From: Desulfobulbaceae bacterium
GTDB lineage: Bacteria > Desulfobacterota > Desulfobulbia > Desulfobulbales > Desulfocapsaceae
NCBI GenBank assembly: GCA_009773475.1
Contig: WSXV01000003.1
Span: 155,179-219,178, forward strand
Length of the DNA stretch: 64,000 nt
Direction of reading: 5' to 3'
The notes beneath the pieces are model-generated. The model was not told the origin of the DNA and did not search any database. It saw only the letters and a list, made by a program, of their open reading frames with translations. How positions within the stretch are numbered: the stretch's first letter is position 1; the number at the start of each line of letters is the position of its first letter. The position numbers were made by a program, and so were the translations under genes. Shown in pieces: positions 8,438-17,147 of this stretch.

Positions 8438-9703
8438 ATGAAGATCCTTGTCGCCAACAGGAATTATTTCGTTACCGGTGGTCCGGAAAAGTACATGTTC
8501 TCCCTTATGGAGAACATGCCGCAGCATCATTTTGTCCCTTTTAGTGTGGATTTTGAGAAAAATCGAGAGACGCCGTACCGGAAGTATTTTGTTTCCCCTC
8601 CGGCTGGTTCAGGCAGTGTGTATTTTAAAGAATACAAGATGTCCCTTGTCCAAAAGGCCAAATATGCCTTCAGCTCCATCTACCACCTGGAGGCTCGGAA
8701 GAATATGGAAAGGCTTATTGTGGCCGAGCGTCCTGACGTGGCCTTTTTTCTGAACGCGGTTTATTTCAGCGACAGCATTATTGATGCCTGTCGAGCGCAT
8801 AATGTCCCCATTGTCTGGCGGATGTCGGACTTCCATAAGGTCTGCTCCAACTATCTGCTCTATCGTGACGGGCAGGTCTGTGAGGATTGCCTGCATCATG
8901 GTCTGGTCAGCGCTCTGCGCAACAGGTGCGGGGGCTACCAGCGTTCTCTGGGGGCGGCGGCAATCAAGGTCGGCGGGATGTGGCTGTCACGGGTAAGAAA
9001 GGTTTATGATCAGGTCGATTATTTTGTGACGCCATCGGCATTTACCAGGGAAAAGATGATTCAGGGGGGATTTTCCCCTGGGAAAGTCGTGCATATACCA
9101 ACAATGGCGTTGGTTCCCGAAGAACTGCCGAAACCGTTGCCAGGAGCGCCTGAAATTTTATTTGTCGGCCGGTTGAGCCATGAAAAGGGCGTCGCCACTT
9201 TACTGGAGGCTTTTGCCTTGGTTAAGAACGCCGATGCCCGTCTCTCTATTATTGGGGATGATTCAACTGCCCATGCGCAGCAGCTCAAGGCGAGCATTCC
9301 CGAAAGCCTGCGGGGACGGATCACCTTTCTTGGTTTTCAAAGTCAGGAACAGGTGCGGGAAAGTCTGAAGCGGGCGTATTGTCTCGTGGTTCCTTCGGTG
9401 TGGTATGAAAATCAACCCAACACGGTATTGGAAGGAATGGCCCATGCGCTTCCAGTCGTTGTTTCCGATCTGGGAAGCATGAAAGAGCTCATTGCCAATG
9501 GAGAAACCGGCTTTCGCTTCGAATCCGGCAATGGTGCCGCCCTTGCCGAAAGGTTGGACGCCCTCATTCAATCTCCCCAAATGGCGCATGATATGGGGGT
9601 AAAGGCGCGGGAATATGTTCAGCGAAATCACTCAATGGAAAACCATTTACATTTACTGGAAGGTTTGTTTGAGCGCTGTGTACGAAGGAAGGACGCAAGT
9701 TAA
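8438..9703 (+). CDS. GT4-family glycosyltransferase
   Basis: From ATG 8438 the protein has 421 residues and starts MKILVANRNYFVTGGPEKY, an N-terminal glycine-rich GT-B loop. The donor domain starts near residue 236 (EILFVGRLSHEKGVATLL), and VPSVWYENQPNTVLEGMAHALPVV carries the EX7E pair. A longer open frame from 8333 overlaps the acyltransferase gene and lacks family similarity, so 8438 is chosen, although its ribosome site is weak. A CEDCLHHG cysteine/histidine cluster near residue 150 is typical of some members. It is probably cotranscribed with the preceding acyltransferase. Confidence 0.9.
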   Translation: MKILVANRNYFVTGGPEKYMFSLMENMPQHHFVPFSVDFEKNRETPYRKYFVSPPAGSGSVYFKEYKMSLVQKAKYAFSSIYHLEARKNMERLIVAERPDVAFFLNAVYFSDSIIDACRAHNVPIVWRMSDFHKVCSNYLLYRDGQVCEDCLHHGLVSALRNRCGGYQRSLGAAAIKVGGMWLSRVRKVYDQVDYFVTPSAFTREKMIQGGFSPGKVVHIPTMALVPEELPKPLPGAPEILFVGRLSHEKGVATLLEAFALVKNADARLSIIGDDSTAHAQQLKASIPESLRGRITFLGFQSQEQVRESLKRAYCLVVPSVWYENQPNTVLEGMAHALPVVVSDLGSMKELIANGETGFRFESGNGAALAERLDALIQSPQMAHDMGVKAREYVQRNHSMENHLHLLEGLFERCVRRKDAS

Positions 9704-9747
9704 AGCAATCCCCTATGGCACTTGGGATAATAAAGAAAGGTATTCCT

Positions 9748-12633
9748 ATGAATAATGGATCGGCTCGCAAGATTTTGTTTGTCTCTTTGGCAGGTTTGGT
9801 AACAGCCTTGCTTGCACTCTTGCTATTGACTCCGTTCTCTCTTCTCGCGGTTGGACAAACGGATGCCTCAAGTGACGGTACGCAACAGAATGTACCGAAT
9901 CTGCAGTTGCGTGTTGATGCCTATAATCATGCCCGGGCCTTCTGTAACGGTATGAAGGTCGTTGTCAGTTTTGCTGATTTTATCGAGTTCTTTGTGCTCA
10001 ACATGGACGGCAGCCGTCATCGTATTTATTCGGGGCCATGGAAGGGCAAACTCAAAGAAGATTCCCCAGGTCATTACACCCTGACAGGGACTGATCCTGC
10101 CTCGGGATTAACGTATTCCCTTGGTTATCATCAGGTTGATCTCAATACCGTTGAGATTGAAATGGTTTATAAGGCCCCGTCGCGTCCTGCAAATATTGGT
10201 TTTGATATCGTTAAGTTATCGCCCGATTTGTTGAAAGGTGCGGCGCTTGAGGTCTTTCCGCCAGCAAGGGGGGATGCCGAAAAAATACCCGTGCAGCCAA
10301 CGCCCTTTGCCGACCGGGTGCTTCTTGAGAACAAAAGCCGGGTTTTGATAAAAAGCGTTTTGTGCGATATTGAGATCAGCGAACTGGGTGAATCCTCTTC
10401 CATGCTGTTGGCTGATGGCCGGAATATGCCCTGGGACAAAGAAAAAAGTATTTATTTTATTGGCGGCAAGGACCGCCTTGTGCCGGGCCAGACGTATTCG
10501 TTCAGGTATTCCATTCGCAGTCTGCCGCCAACGGGACATGTGGTGTTGCCTAAGGGCCAGACAGATGAAATTTCGGCGCCCAATATAAGACATTTGTCGC
10601 TGAGTGAAGCCGCATCGGATAAAGCGCTGCCTGCCGCAAGTATCGCCCCTGAAAAGAATAGCTGGTCTTTTTATGCGCTTCCTCCGAAGGAAGAAATCAA
10701 GAAGGATGGGCGGTACGTTTTGCAATCTCAAGATGGCATATATGGCGTGACAACCGGAACTGCGGAGACGATCCTGGCACGTGAGATTGAAGAACTGACG
10801 TCTCTGCGCTTGCCGGTAAAGGCTGCTGCGCAAGGCAATACCGGGCGTGGGCTTTATATCGAACGGATTTCCCACGAAGACGGTTCGCATCTGCCTGCGG
10901 AAGGATTTGAGATTGTCACCACGCCTGACAAGGTCACTGTCCGAGGAGGCAGTGAAAGGGCATGTTTGTATGGCATCTATACCGTCCTTGGGCGCTTGAG
11001 TCGGGTCAATGACTGGCAGTTGAAATGTGGAACACTCCGGGACTGGCCGGATCTTCCTGTTCGCGGGGTCTGCATTGCCATGTCGAATTCGGGACTGCGG
11101 GATGTGAAACTGATGAAGGGCTATCTAGACGCCTTCTCCCGGGCCAGAAGTAATGTCGTCATTTTTTTACATGATCCACTACGAATTCGATCCTGGCAAA
11201 AGAATGTGGATGACGGTGGCTGGACAAAGGAACAGATGCAGGAAATCAGTCTGTACGCCCGGTCGTTGGAGATGGATATCTGGGGTGGAATGGGGTCGGG
11301 TTTCAAGGCGGATCAATTTCCAGAGATCAATATAAGTAAAGATTCAAATTTATATAATCCTTTTGAGGAAAGTTCATATACGTACCTCTTTGCCTTGTAT
11401 TCGGAATTGCTGGAAGTTTATCATCCTTCAACCTTGTTGATAGGCCACGATGAGATACAAGGGCTGTCGGCATATGCGGCTCAATCCGGGCGAAGTGTTG
11501 CAGACATTCTGTCCATGGATGTACGGAAAATCCATGACTGGCTTACCCCTCAGAATGTGAAGACGGCCATGTGGGGCGACATGCTGCTTGACTTTACGGT
11601 ATGGGATAAAGATGTCGGCGCGGCAAACAGCCGGAATCCTGCTTTTAATTCCGGGGCGACACATCTTGCCATTACGCAGATTCCTTCTGATGTTTTGATC
11701 CTTGACTGGCATTATGACGAAAAAAAAGATTTTCGCAGCATTGGGTATTTTCGCCAAAACGGATTCAGCGCCACAGGTTGCCCCTGGCATAATCCTTATG
11801 CCGCCCGAACGCTGGCGAAGAGTGCCAAGAAATACGGGGGTTCAGGGGTAATAGCAACGGATTGGGGTTTCTTAGGCACCTTTTCTCCGGCGGCAACGAC
11901 GCTGTATGCTCCATTATGTGCCTGGTCAACTGATTGTGTAATCGGGACGGATAATCGTGATGTCTCAGCACTGGCTGAAACCATGAGGCCGCGCGGATAT
12001 GATGGTGCTTTGACTGGGTACAGCCAACTCGCTGTTGGTCTGGAGGATGTCGGCAATGCCTCGACATCCGGTATATTTGGCCTTGGTAATGTTCTGGGTC
12101 TGCCGGCGGTTTTATCACAACAGCAAAAGACTGATGCCATAACCTTTGACATCTTGTCTGATAAGGATGGAAAAACACTGAATTGTGTTGTTGTCGAAAA
12201 TAAAAATGGCAAACTGCCAAAGGGAAAAGTGGTTTATCAGGGCGGACAGCCGGCCCGGGTGCTTGCCTTTCTGCACACCAGTTTAATCGAGGAGCCGCAA
12301 GTCAGGTCGCGCAGAGTGGGGTGTTATCTGGTTGAATATGAAAATGGCCAGACGGAAACCATCAGCTTGATGGAGAACTGGAATATTACAGATATTCGCT
12401 CCAGCGAGGGGCTAAGGCGCAATGACTGGACGTTTATAAGAAGTCCTGATGTTCTGATAGGATCTCAACTTGGATGGCGTGGTCTGTCTGGTGCCAACGT
12501 GCCGCTCAATCTTCAGATGTTCACCTGGCGGAATCCGCACCCTGAACAAAAAATCAGCAGTATTCGCTTGCTCGTTGATGCAGTCCCGTCAAATTCTAAA
12601 ATTGCCCTTATAGGACTTACTTTTTTGCAATGA
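9748..12633 (+). CDS. Exported GH20-like (beta-N-acetylhexosaminidase superfamily) glycoside hydrolase
   Basis: The protein of 961 residues begins with a signal sequence or membrane anchor (basic start, then LFVSLAGLVTALLALLLL). A beta-rich N-terminal part follows, then the GH20b-type domain (GLYIE, GFEIVTTPDKVTVRGG, YGIYTVLGRL, near residues 350-420). A TIM-barrel part then starts at LRDWPDLPVRGVCI. GHDE at about 566-569 gives the Asp-Glu pair that GH20 enzymes use for substrate-assisted catalysis. ATG 9748 is chosen over 9715 because AAAGG lies seven bases upstream. It is probably periplasmic and may trim or edit the N-acetylated EPS. The overall family is reasonably clear; the activity is unproven. 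Confidence 0.72.
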   Translation: MNNGSARKILFVSLAGLVTALLALLLLTPFSLLAVGQTDASSDGTQQNVPNLQLRVDAYNHARAFCNGMKVVVSFADFIEFFVLNMDGSRHRIYSGPWKGKLKEDSPGHYTLTGTDPASGLTYSLGYHQVDLNTVEIEMVYKAPSRPANIGFDIVKLSPDLLKGAALEVFPPARGDAEKIPVQPTPFADRVLLENKSRVLIKSVLCDIEISELGESSSMLLADGRNMPWDKEKSIYFIGGKDRLVPGQTYSFRYSIRSLPPTGHVVLPKGQTDEISAPNIRHLSLSEAASDKALPAASIAPEKNSWSFYALPPKEEIKKDGRYVLQSQDGIYGVTTGTAETILAREIEELTSLRLPVKAAAQGNTGRGLYIERISHEDGSHLPAEGFEIVTTPDKVTVRGGSERACLYGIYTVLGRLSRVNDWQLKCGTLRDWPDLPVRGVCIAMSNSGLRDVKLMKGYLDAFSRARSNVVIFLHDPLRIRSWQKNVDDGGWTKEQMQEISLYARSLEMDIWGGMGSGFKADQFPEINISKDSNLYNPFEESSYTYLFALYSELLEVYHPSTLLIGHDEIQGLSAYAAQSGRSVADILSMDVRKIHDWLTPQNVKTAMWGDMLLDFTVWDKDVGAANSRNPAFNSGATHLAITQIPSDVLILDWHYDEKKDFRSIGYFRQNGFSATGCPWHNPYAARTLAKSAKKYGGSGVIATDWGFLGTFSPAATTLYAPLCAWSTDCVIGTDNRDVSALAETMRPRGYDGALTGYSQLAVGLEDVGNASTSGIFGLGNVLGLPAVLSQQQKTDAITFDILSDKDGKTLNCVVVENKNGKLPKGKVVYQGGQPARVLAFLHTSLIEEPQVRSRRVGCYLVEYENGQTETISLMENWNITDIRSSEGLRRNDWTFIRSPDVLIGSQLGWRGLSGANVPLNLQMFTWRNPHPEQKISSIRLLVDAVPSNSKIALIGLTFLQ

Positions 12634-12693
12634 TCTGTTTTTGTCGGAGGAGCTCGGAGGCTCGCACACTCGTTTACCTGCAAAATATCCACA

Positions 12694-12777
12694 CCGTCAT
12701 TCCCGAGTACTTTGAATCGGGAATCCAGTTTTGTGAATTCAGAACGGTAAGGATTCCCGCATGCGCGGGAATGACGA
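12694..12777. repeat. Nested palindromic CGTCATTCCCG element
   Basis: Outer arms CGTCATTCCCG (12695-12705) and its complement (12766-12776) enclose inner arms at 12718-12726 and 12751-12759. A tight hairpin ATTCCCGC/GCGGGAAT also occurs at 12753-12772. This matches a widely seen proteobacterial intergenic repeat type. It lies downstream of the GH20-like gene. Confidence 0.75.
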
Positions 12778-12783
12778 ATATTG

Positions 12784-12827
12784 GCTAGAGTTCGTTATTT
12801 TACAAAAAGGCTCGTTATAATTCATAG
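12784..12827. repeat. 44-base direct repeat, copy 1
   Basis: An identical 44-base segment starting GCTAGAGTTCGTTATTTTAC recurs at 12949-12992. The two copies bracket a GATGGGC palindromic element. Confidence 0.85.
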
Positions 12828-12830
12828 CTG

Positions 12831-12890
12831 TAGGATGGGCAAAGCGAAGCGTGCCCATCAATTCCTTGGGTGGACGCAGGCATGATGGGC
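12831..12890. repeat. GATGGGC/GCCCATC palindromic element
   Basis: GATGGGC (12834-12840) and GCCCATC (12853-12859) form a hairpin around an AAGCGAAGCG core. A third GATGGGC follows at 12884-12890. It resembles a common small intergenic repeat in proteobacteria. It sits exactly between the two 44-base direct repeats. Confidence 0.65.
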
Positions 12891-12948
12891 ACTACATTTT
12901 ATTATACTTCCGGCTTCTACCATGGGTTGTGGGAGTCTTCCCGCGTTA

Positions 12949-12992
12949 GCTAGAGTTCGTTATTTTACAAAAAGGCTCGTTATAATTCATAG
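12949..12992. repeat. 44-base direct repeat, copy 2
   Basis: Identical to 12784-12827, 165 bases away. The copy lies about 45 bases before the start of the radical SAM gene, so it forms part of its upstream region. Confidence 0.85.
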
Positions 12993-13039
12993 TTAGTTAG
13001 TAGCACATTTTATCTTCTAAAGAGTGGAGTTCTCGATTC

Positions 13040-14089
13040 ATGGATGCGTCAGTCATAGTAACCTACCGTTGCCCGATGCGGTGCAAGATGTGCAATATCT
13101 GGAAAAGTCCCACCAAGACGGAGGAAGAATTCAAGCCGTCATTGCTGGAGAAGCTGCCCAAACTGGCGGCGGTGAATGTCACCGGCGGGGAGCCCTTTGT
13201 TCGGGAAGATCTTGATGAGATTATCCGGATTCTTTTTACCAAGACCGAACGGGTGGTCATCTCCACCAGCGGCTGGTATGAAGACCGGATTTTCAAGCTT
13301 GCGGAGAAATTTCCCAAGCTCGGGTTTCGGGTGAGTATCGAAGGGCTGTCGCAGAAGAACGACGAGCTGCGCGGCCATCCAGGCGGTTTTGACCGGGGAT
13401 TGCGGGTTTTGCTGGGGCTGAAGCATATGGGGGTGAAGGATATTGGTTTCGGCATCACCGTGAGCAACAATAACTCGCCTGATATGCTCTGGTTGTATGA
13501 GTTGGCCAAGGGGCTGAACTTGCAGTTTGCCACCGCCGCCTTTCATAATTCGTTTTATTTCAAGAAAGATGACAACGTTATTACCAATAAAGATGAGGTC
13601 TGTGGCAACTTTGAAGAGCTGATCAACCGGTTGATGCGGGAGAATCATCTGAAGTCGTGGTTCCGGGCGATTTTTAACGTGGGCCTGATCAACTATATTC
13701 GAGGCGGCCGCCGGATGCTGCCCTGTGAGGCGGGAAGCGAGAACTTTTTCATCGATCCTTATGGTGAGGTGCTTCCCTGTAACGGTATGGAGGAGAAATA
13801 CTGGTTTCAGACCATGGGCAGTCTCCATGAAACCGATGATTTTATGACGATCTGGAACAGCCCTCGCGCCCAGGAGGTCCGGGCAAAGGTGGCAAAGTGC
13901 CCCAAGACTTGCTGGATGATCGGGTCTGCGTCTCCGGTTATGCGTAAATACATCAAGAAGGTTGTCCCTTGGGTGATCAAGAATAAGCTCAAATCCATGG
14001 CGGGGGTGCGCATTTGCGGAGATAATTGTCCCCATTTTGATGTTGGCCAGGACCCGGAACAGGGCAATTTGAGAGTTCCGGTGAAATGA
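13040..14089 (+). CDS. Radical SAM protein with C-terminal cysteine-rich (SPASM-type) region
   Basis: The 349-residue protein has the CX3CX2C iron-sulfur motif at Cys11, Cys15 and Cys18, and VTGGEPF near residue 53 for S-adenosylmethionine binding. The C-terminal third carries more cysteines (LPCEAG, VLPCNG, KCPKTC, CGDNCPH), as in SPASM or twitch-type auxiliary-cluster proteins. Such proteins modify peptides or sugars. Placement between glycosyltransferase genes suggests modification of an EPS sugar or of a cell-surface peptide, but this is inference. GTGGAG lies ten bases before the ATG. A GT4 gene follows after 15 bases. Confidence 0.88.
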   Translation: MDASVIVTYRCPMRCKMCNIWKSPTKTEEEFKPSLLEKLPKLAAVNVTGGEPFVREDLDEIIRILFTKTERVVISTSGWYEDRIFKLAEKFPKLGFRVSIEGLSQKNDELRGHPGGFDRGLRVLLGLKHMGVKDIGFGITVSNNNSPDMLWLYELAKGLNLQFATAAFHNSFYFKKDDNVITNKDEVCGNFEELINRLMRENHLKSWFRAIFNVGLINYIRGGRRMLPCEAGSENFFIDPYGEVLPCNGMEEKYWFQTMGSLHETDDFMTIWNSPRAQEVRAKVAKCPKTCWMIGSASPVMRKYIKKVVPWVIKNKLKSMAGVRICGDNCPHFDVGQDPEQGNLRVPVK

Positions 14090-14104
14090 TAATGGTGCAT
14101 TTTA

Positions 14105-15244
14105 ATGGAAGAGGGCGTTGCTTTGGCTATGAAATCTCGCAAGCTTAAAATCGCCTTTCTGGTGGTCAAGAATATCGCCCGTGGCGGGGGGATTGAGAAA
14201 TACACCCAGGAGCTCGGGCGTCGGCTGGTGGAGCGTGGGCATGAGGTCACCGTTTATTCCATGGGCCATTATGGCGAGGTTGCCGGCGAATTTATGGGTA
14301 TGCGTGTGATTCCGGTATCCTGTATCAGGAAATCTTCCCTGGAGAAGCTGTCTGCTTCTGCTTCGGCAGCCTTTTCTTTGCTCATCAGCCGCGAGGAGTA
14401 TGACATCGTACATTGTCATAGCGTTGCCGCCGGGGCGTTTGCTCCTTTTATTCGTCTGAAAGGGTTAAAGTGTATTTTACAGATGCACGGCATCGAGTGG
14501 CAACGCAATCGCTGGAGTTTCGTCGGTAAAAACATGTTGAAGTTCCTTGAGAGGGTGTCGCTGGCGGGCAACCATGCCTGCACGGCGGTTTCCATGACCC
14601 AGTGTGATTTTTACAGGGACAATCATGGCATCCAAATGCGCTACATACCTACCGGAGCCGAGATTAAGCCGCACCATGATGCGCGTGAAATCCTGAAGAT
14701 GGGCCTGGAGCCGGGGCGCTATATCTTCTTTGCCTCTCGTTTGGTGCGGGAGAAAGGCGCGCATTATCTGCTTGAGGCCTTCCGGCAACTCAAAACCGAT
14801 TACAGGCTGGTGATCGCCGGAGACGCAAAAGGGGAGGAGGTCTACAAGCAGGAGCTTCAGACATTGGCTGGGGATGACGCGCGGATTCTGTTCCCAGGTT
14901 TTGTTGAGGGGCGCGCATTGCAGGAACTTTTCAGCAATGCGGCGGTGTATGTCCAGCCATCGGAAATAGAAGGACTGTCGATAGCGCTGCTTGAAGCCAT
15001 GAGTTACGGTAACTGCTGCCTTGTCAGTGATATCCCTGAAAACATGGAGGCGATTGGTCAGGCAGGATTTACCTTTCAGAATAAAAGCGTGGATGGATTG
15101 CGGAATGAATTGAGCAGGTTGCTGGCTTCCGAGGAATTACGTAGCTCCGTTGGAGATGCGGCCCGTGCACGAGTAAAGGAGTGCTATAATTGGGACAGGA
15201 TTACCGATGATTTTGAGGATATGTATCGGGGGCTGGTTGTATAG
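14105..15244 (+). CDS. GT4-family glycosyltransferase
   Basis: The 379-residue GT-B protein has GGGIEKYTQELGRRL near the N-terminus, YIFFASRLVREKGAHYLLEA opening the donor domain, and QPSEIEGLSIALLEAMSYG with the EX7E glutamates. ATG 14129 is an alternative start that would drop eight residues; neither start has a strong ribosome site. It follows the radical SAM gene closely, and a hairpin terminator candidate at 15283-15334 follows, so this is probably the last gene of its transcript. Confidence 0.9.
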   Translation: MEEGVALAMKSRKLKIAFLVVKNIARGGGIEKYTQELGRRLVERGHEVTVYSMGHYGEVAGEFMGMRVIPVSCIRKSSLEKLSASASAAFSLLISREEYDIVHCHSVAAGAFAPFIRLKGLKCILQMHGIEWQRNRWSFVGKNMLKFLERVSLAGNHACTAVSMTQCDFYRDNHGIQMRYIPTGAEIKPHHDAREILKMGLEPGRYIFFASRLVREKGAHYLLEAFRQLKTDYRLVIAGDAKGEEVYKQELQTLAGDDARILFPGFVEGRALQELFSNAAVYVQPSEIEGLSIALLEAMSYGNCCLVSDIPENMEAIGQAGFTFQNKSVDGLRNELSRLLASEELRSSVGDAARARVKECYNWDRITDDFEDMYRGLVV

Positions 15245-15282
15245 CTTTTGACAGATTGATCTTGTAGGTGAAAATTAGATTG

Positions 15283-15334
15283 AGGGCGTTTCTTGTATTC
15301 TTATTTTAATTGGGATGAAAGTACGCCCTTTTTT
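15283..15334 (+). terminator. Probable intrinsic terminator after the GT4 gene
   Basis: AGGGCGT (15283-15289) pairs with ACGCCCT (15323-15329) and is followed directly by a run of T. The loop is long (33 bases), which lowers confidence. The position 40 bases after the stop codon at 15244 fits. Confidence 0.45.
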
Positions 15335-15398
15335 GTTTGTCGGCTTGTAATTATGTTTTTGGATTTTCATTGCAAGCCCTGTGACGAACCCCTCCCGG

Positions 15399-15420
15399 CC
15401 TCCCCTTAACCAAGGGGAGG
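15399..15420. repeat. Perfect CCTCCCCTT/AAGGGGAGG hairpin
   Basis: Nine-base arms separated by AACC. This is the familiar GC-rich intergenic palindrome; a related hairpin follows the wecC-like gene at 18383. No T run follows, so a terminator role is doubtful. Confidence 0.6.
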
Positions 15421-15464
15421 AGCAGGGCGGGGGCAGGTGGCGGGGTGGTGGGAGTGGGAAAGTG

Positions 15465-15560
15465 ATTGAACGGATAGTGGTTTGTCGGATGGCGATGGTG
15501 GTGGTTGTTACGGTTGGTGGTAAAAGCCCCTCTTGGGTTAATTGGGGGGTGGTGGAATGG
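15465..15560. repeat. Intergenic repeat, left of the AAA/DUF4143 gene
   Basis: The segment from GAACGGATAGTGG through the GATGG/GGTGG-rich tract to GGTGGTAAAA and a C-run/G-run tail resembles 16998-17095 base by base with small indels. Both copies have the same orientation, and together they flank the gene at 15655-16908. Confidence 0.65.
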
Positions 15561-15618
15561 AGGAGATCGAATATCGGAGATGAAAATTTTGCCCTTGCAA
15601 AGCCGTAATTTTGAAGGC

Positions 15619-15652
15619 ATACTGCACAATAAACCTTAAAATTGTGCAGTAT
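15619..15652. promoter_or_regulatory. Perfect palindrome against the start codon of the AAA/DUF4143 gene
   Basis: ATACTGCACAAT (15619-15630) and ATTGTGCAGTAT (15641-15652) are perfect 12-base arms around a 10-base spacer. The right arm ends two bases before ATG 15655 and occupies the place of a ribosome site. No Shine-Dalgarno sequence is visible. It could be an operator for a dimeric regulator, an RNA hairpin that controls translation, or a recognition site left by insertion. Confidence 0.6.
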
Positions 15653-15654
15653 GT

Positions 15655-16908
15655 ATGAAAAACATTATTCTTTCCCAAAAACTGGAACGTGACTTCCTGC
15701 GTGAACGCGGCTGCATCGCAAGGGATGGACTGGATGCGGCACGCAGCGCCATTGAGAACGCGTTGATCAAGGTTATCATCGGGCCGCGCCGGGCGGGGAA
15801 ATCCGTGTTTGCGTTGCAGATGCTGCAAGGGCGGGAGTTCGCCTATGTCAACTTTGATGATGATCGTCTGCTTGGGTGTACGGATTTCGACGCCCTTTTG
15901 AATGCGATAGCCCAGGTATATGGTGACGTTCGGCTCTTCTTTTTTGACGAGATCCAGAATATTACCGGCTGGGAGTTATTTGTAAATCGTCTGCACCGGC
16001 AGGGCTATAACCTCGTCCTGACCGGCTCCAATGCCCATTTACTCAGCCGTGAGCTGGCAACACATTTGACCGGACGCTACCGGGAATTCCGCATTTTTCC
16101 ATTTTCATTCAGCGAGTTTCTGCGGGCGAAGGGTTTTGTTCTGGACGAGACCATCAGTCTTCAGGAGCGGCAGGGCGTGCTGCTGAACCATCTACAGTAT
16201 TATCTCCATAATGGCGGATTCCCCGAGACGGTTGTCGGCGGTGTCGAGGTTGCCAACTATCTGGCCACATTATTTGAGAGCGTGCTGCTCAAGGATGTGG
16301 TGCGCAGGTATAACGTCCGCTATGCCGGAAGATTGCTGGAGTTAGGGCGATATCTGATGGCGAATCATGCCCGTGAATACACCTTTTCCTCCGTGGCCAA
16401 GGCCCTTGGTTTCGGCAGTGTGCATACCCTGGAAAATTATATCGGCTATCTGGCCGAGGCCTTTTTGTTGTTCAGCGTAAATCGTTTCTCCTGGAAGGCA
16501 AGGAAGCGGGTGCAGGCCCCTCGCAAGGTATATGCATCCGATCCTGGATTTGTGGCAGCCGTGGGTTTCAAGGCCGGGGCCGATTCCGGTCCTCTGCTGG
16601 AGAGTCTGATAGCCATTGAGCTGGCCCGTCAGGGTCAGGAGTTTTATACCTACAAAGAGCCGGGCGGCAAAGAGGTAGATTTTGTCGTTAGAAAAAATGG
16701 GACGACCAGCGATCTGATTCAGGTTTGCTATGACTTGTCCGATCCGAAGACAAAAAAACGTGAGATCTCCGGCCTGCTCTGTGCTGAAAAAGAAATGGCC
16801 TGCGAAAATCTTCTGATTCTGACCTGGGAAGAAGAGGATTTGATTATGCAGGAGGGGCGAAATATCAAGGTTCTGCCGGTATGGAAATGGTTGACGGAGA
16901 CAGCTTGA
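15655..16908 (+). CDS. AAA ATPase of the AAA_14/DUF4143 family
   Basis: The 417-residue protein has the Walker A loop GPRRAGKS near residue 43, the Walker B/DEIQN motif near residue 101 and the LTGSNAHLLSRELATHLTGR sensor region. A C-terminal DUF4143 region contains YKEPGGKEVDFVV, which resembles a PD-(D/E)XK core. Cellular roles of this widespread family are not established. It has no evident tie to EPS synthesis. It lies between two direct intergenic repeats and behind a perfect palindrome, so it looks like an inserted cassette within the EPS locus. Confidence 0.9.
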   Translation: MKNIILSQKLERDFLRERGCIARDGLDAARSAIENALIKVIIGPRRAGKSVFALQMLQGREFAYVNFDDDRLLGCTDFDALLNAIAQVYGDVRLFFFDEIQNITGWELFVNRLHRQGYNLVLTGSNAHLLSRELATHLTGRYREFRIFPFSFSEFLRAKGFVLDETISLQERQGVLLNHLQYYLHNGGFPETVVGGVEVANYLATLFESVLLKDVVRRYNVRYAGRLLELGRYLMANHAREYTFSSVAKALGFGSVHTLENYIGYLAEAFLLFSVNRFSWKARKRVQAPRKVYASDPGFVAAVGFKAGADSGPLLESLIAIELARQGQEFYTYKEPGGKEVDFVVRKNGTTSDLIQVCYDLSDPKTKKREISGLLCAEKEMACENLLILTWEEEDLIMQEGRNIKVLPVWKWLTETA

Positions 16909-16968
16909 CGGAGTTTTCTAAACTCATTTTTGAGTGAATGGTGGTTGGCATGGTTCGGTGTTTATTCT

Positions 16969-16997
16969 CTCGTTCCCATGCGGCGCGTGGAAACGAG
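16969..16997. repeat. CTCGTTCCCATGC palindromic element
   Basis: Imperfect inverted repeat CTCGTTCCCATGC/GCGTGGAAACGAG. Related copies occur at 28883-28903, 30509-30533 and 30618-30637 in this window. The type is a common intergenic palindrome. Confidence 0.6.
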
Positions 16998-17095
16998 ATT
17001 TGACGGATGCTGGCTTGTCGGATGATGATGGTGGTGATGGTGGTGGTGGTTGGTGGTAAAATCCCCCACCTGGGTTAAGAGGGGGTTGGGGGAGT
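16998..17095. repeat. Intergenic repeat, right of the AAA/DUF4143 gene
   Basis: This is the second copy of the element at 15465-15560: TTGACGGATGCTGG, then a GATGG/GGTGG tract, GGTGGTAAAA and a C-rich/G-rich tail. It ends about 50 bases before the UDP-ManNAc dehydrogenase gene. Confidence 0.65.
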
Positions 17096-17147
17096 TACGG
17101 CTTTACACCGGATGGGCAGGGAACAAAAAAATAAAAGGAATGAGCAA

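Noticed and set aside
12694-12992. CRISPR array
   Set aside because: Only two copies of a 44-base unit with a 121-base interval, and no cas genes.
13139-14035. Long open frame of 298 codons opposite the radical SAM gene
   Set aside because: It is the antisense of a gene with clear motifs, has no family similarity by eye and reflects G+C-rich third positions.
15399-15420. Intrinsic terminator
   Set aside because: A perfect hairpin but no T run; it fits a common intergenic palindrome type.
15465-17095. Insertion sequence around the AAA/DUF4143 gene
   Set aside because: The flanking repeats are direct, not terminal inverted repeats, and no transposase is encoded.
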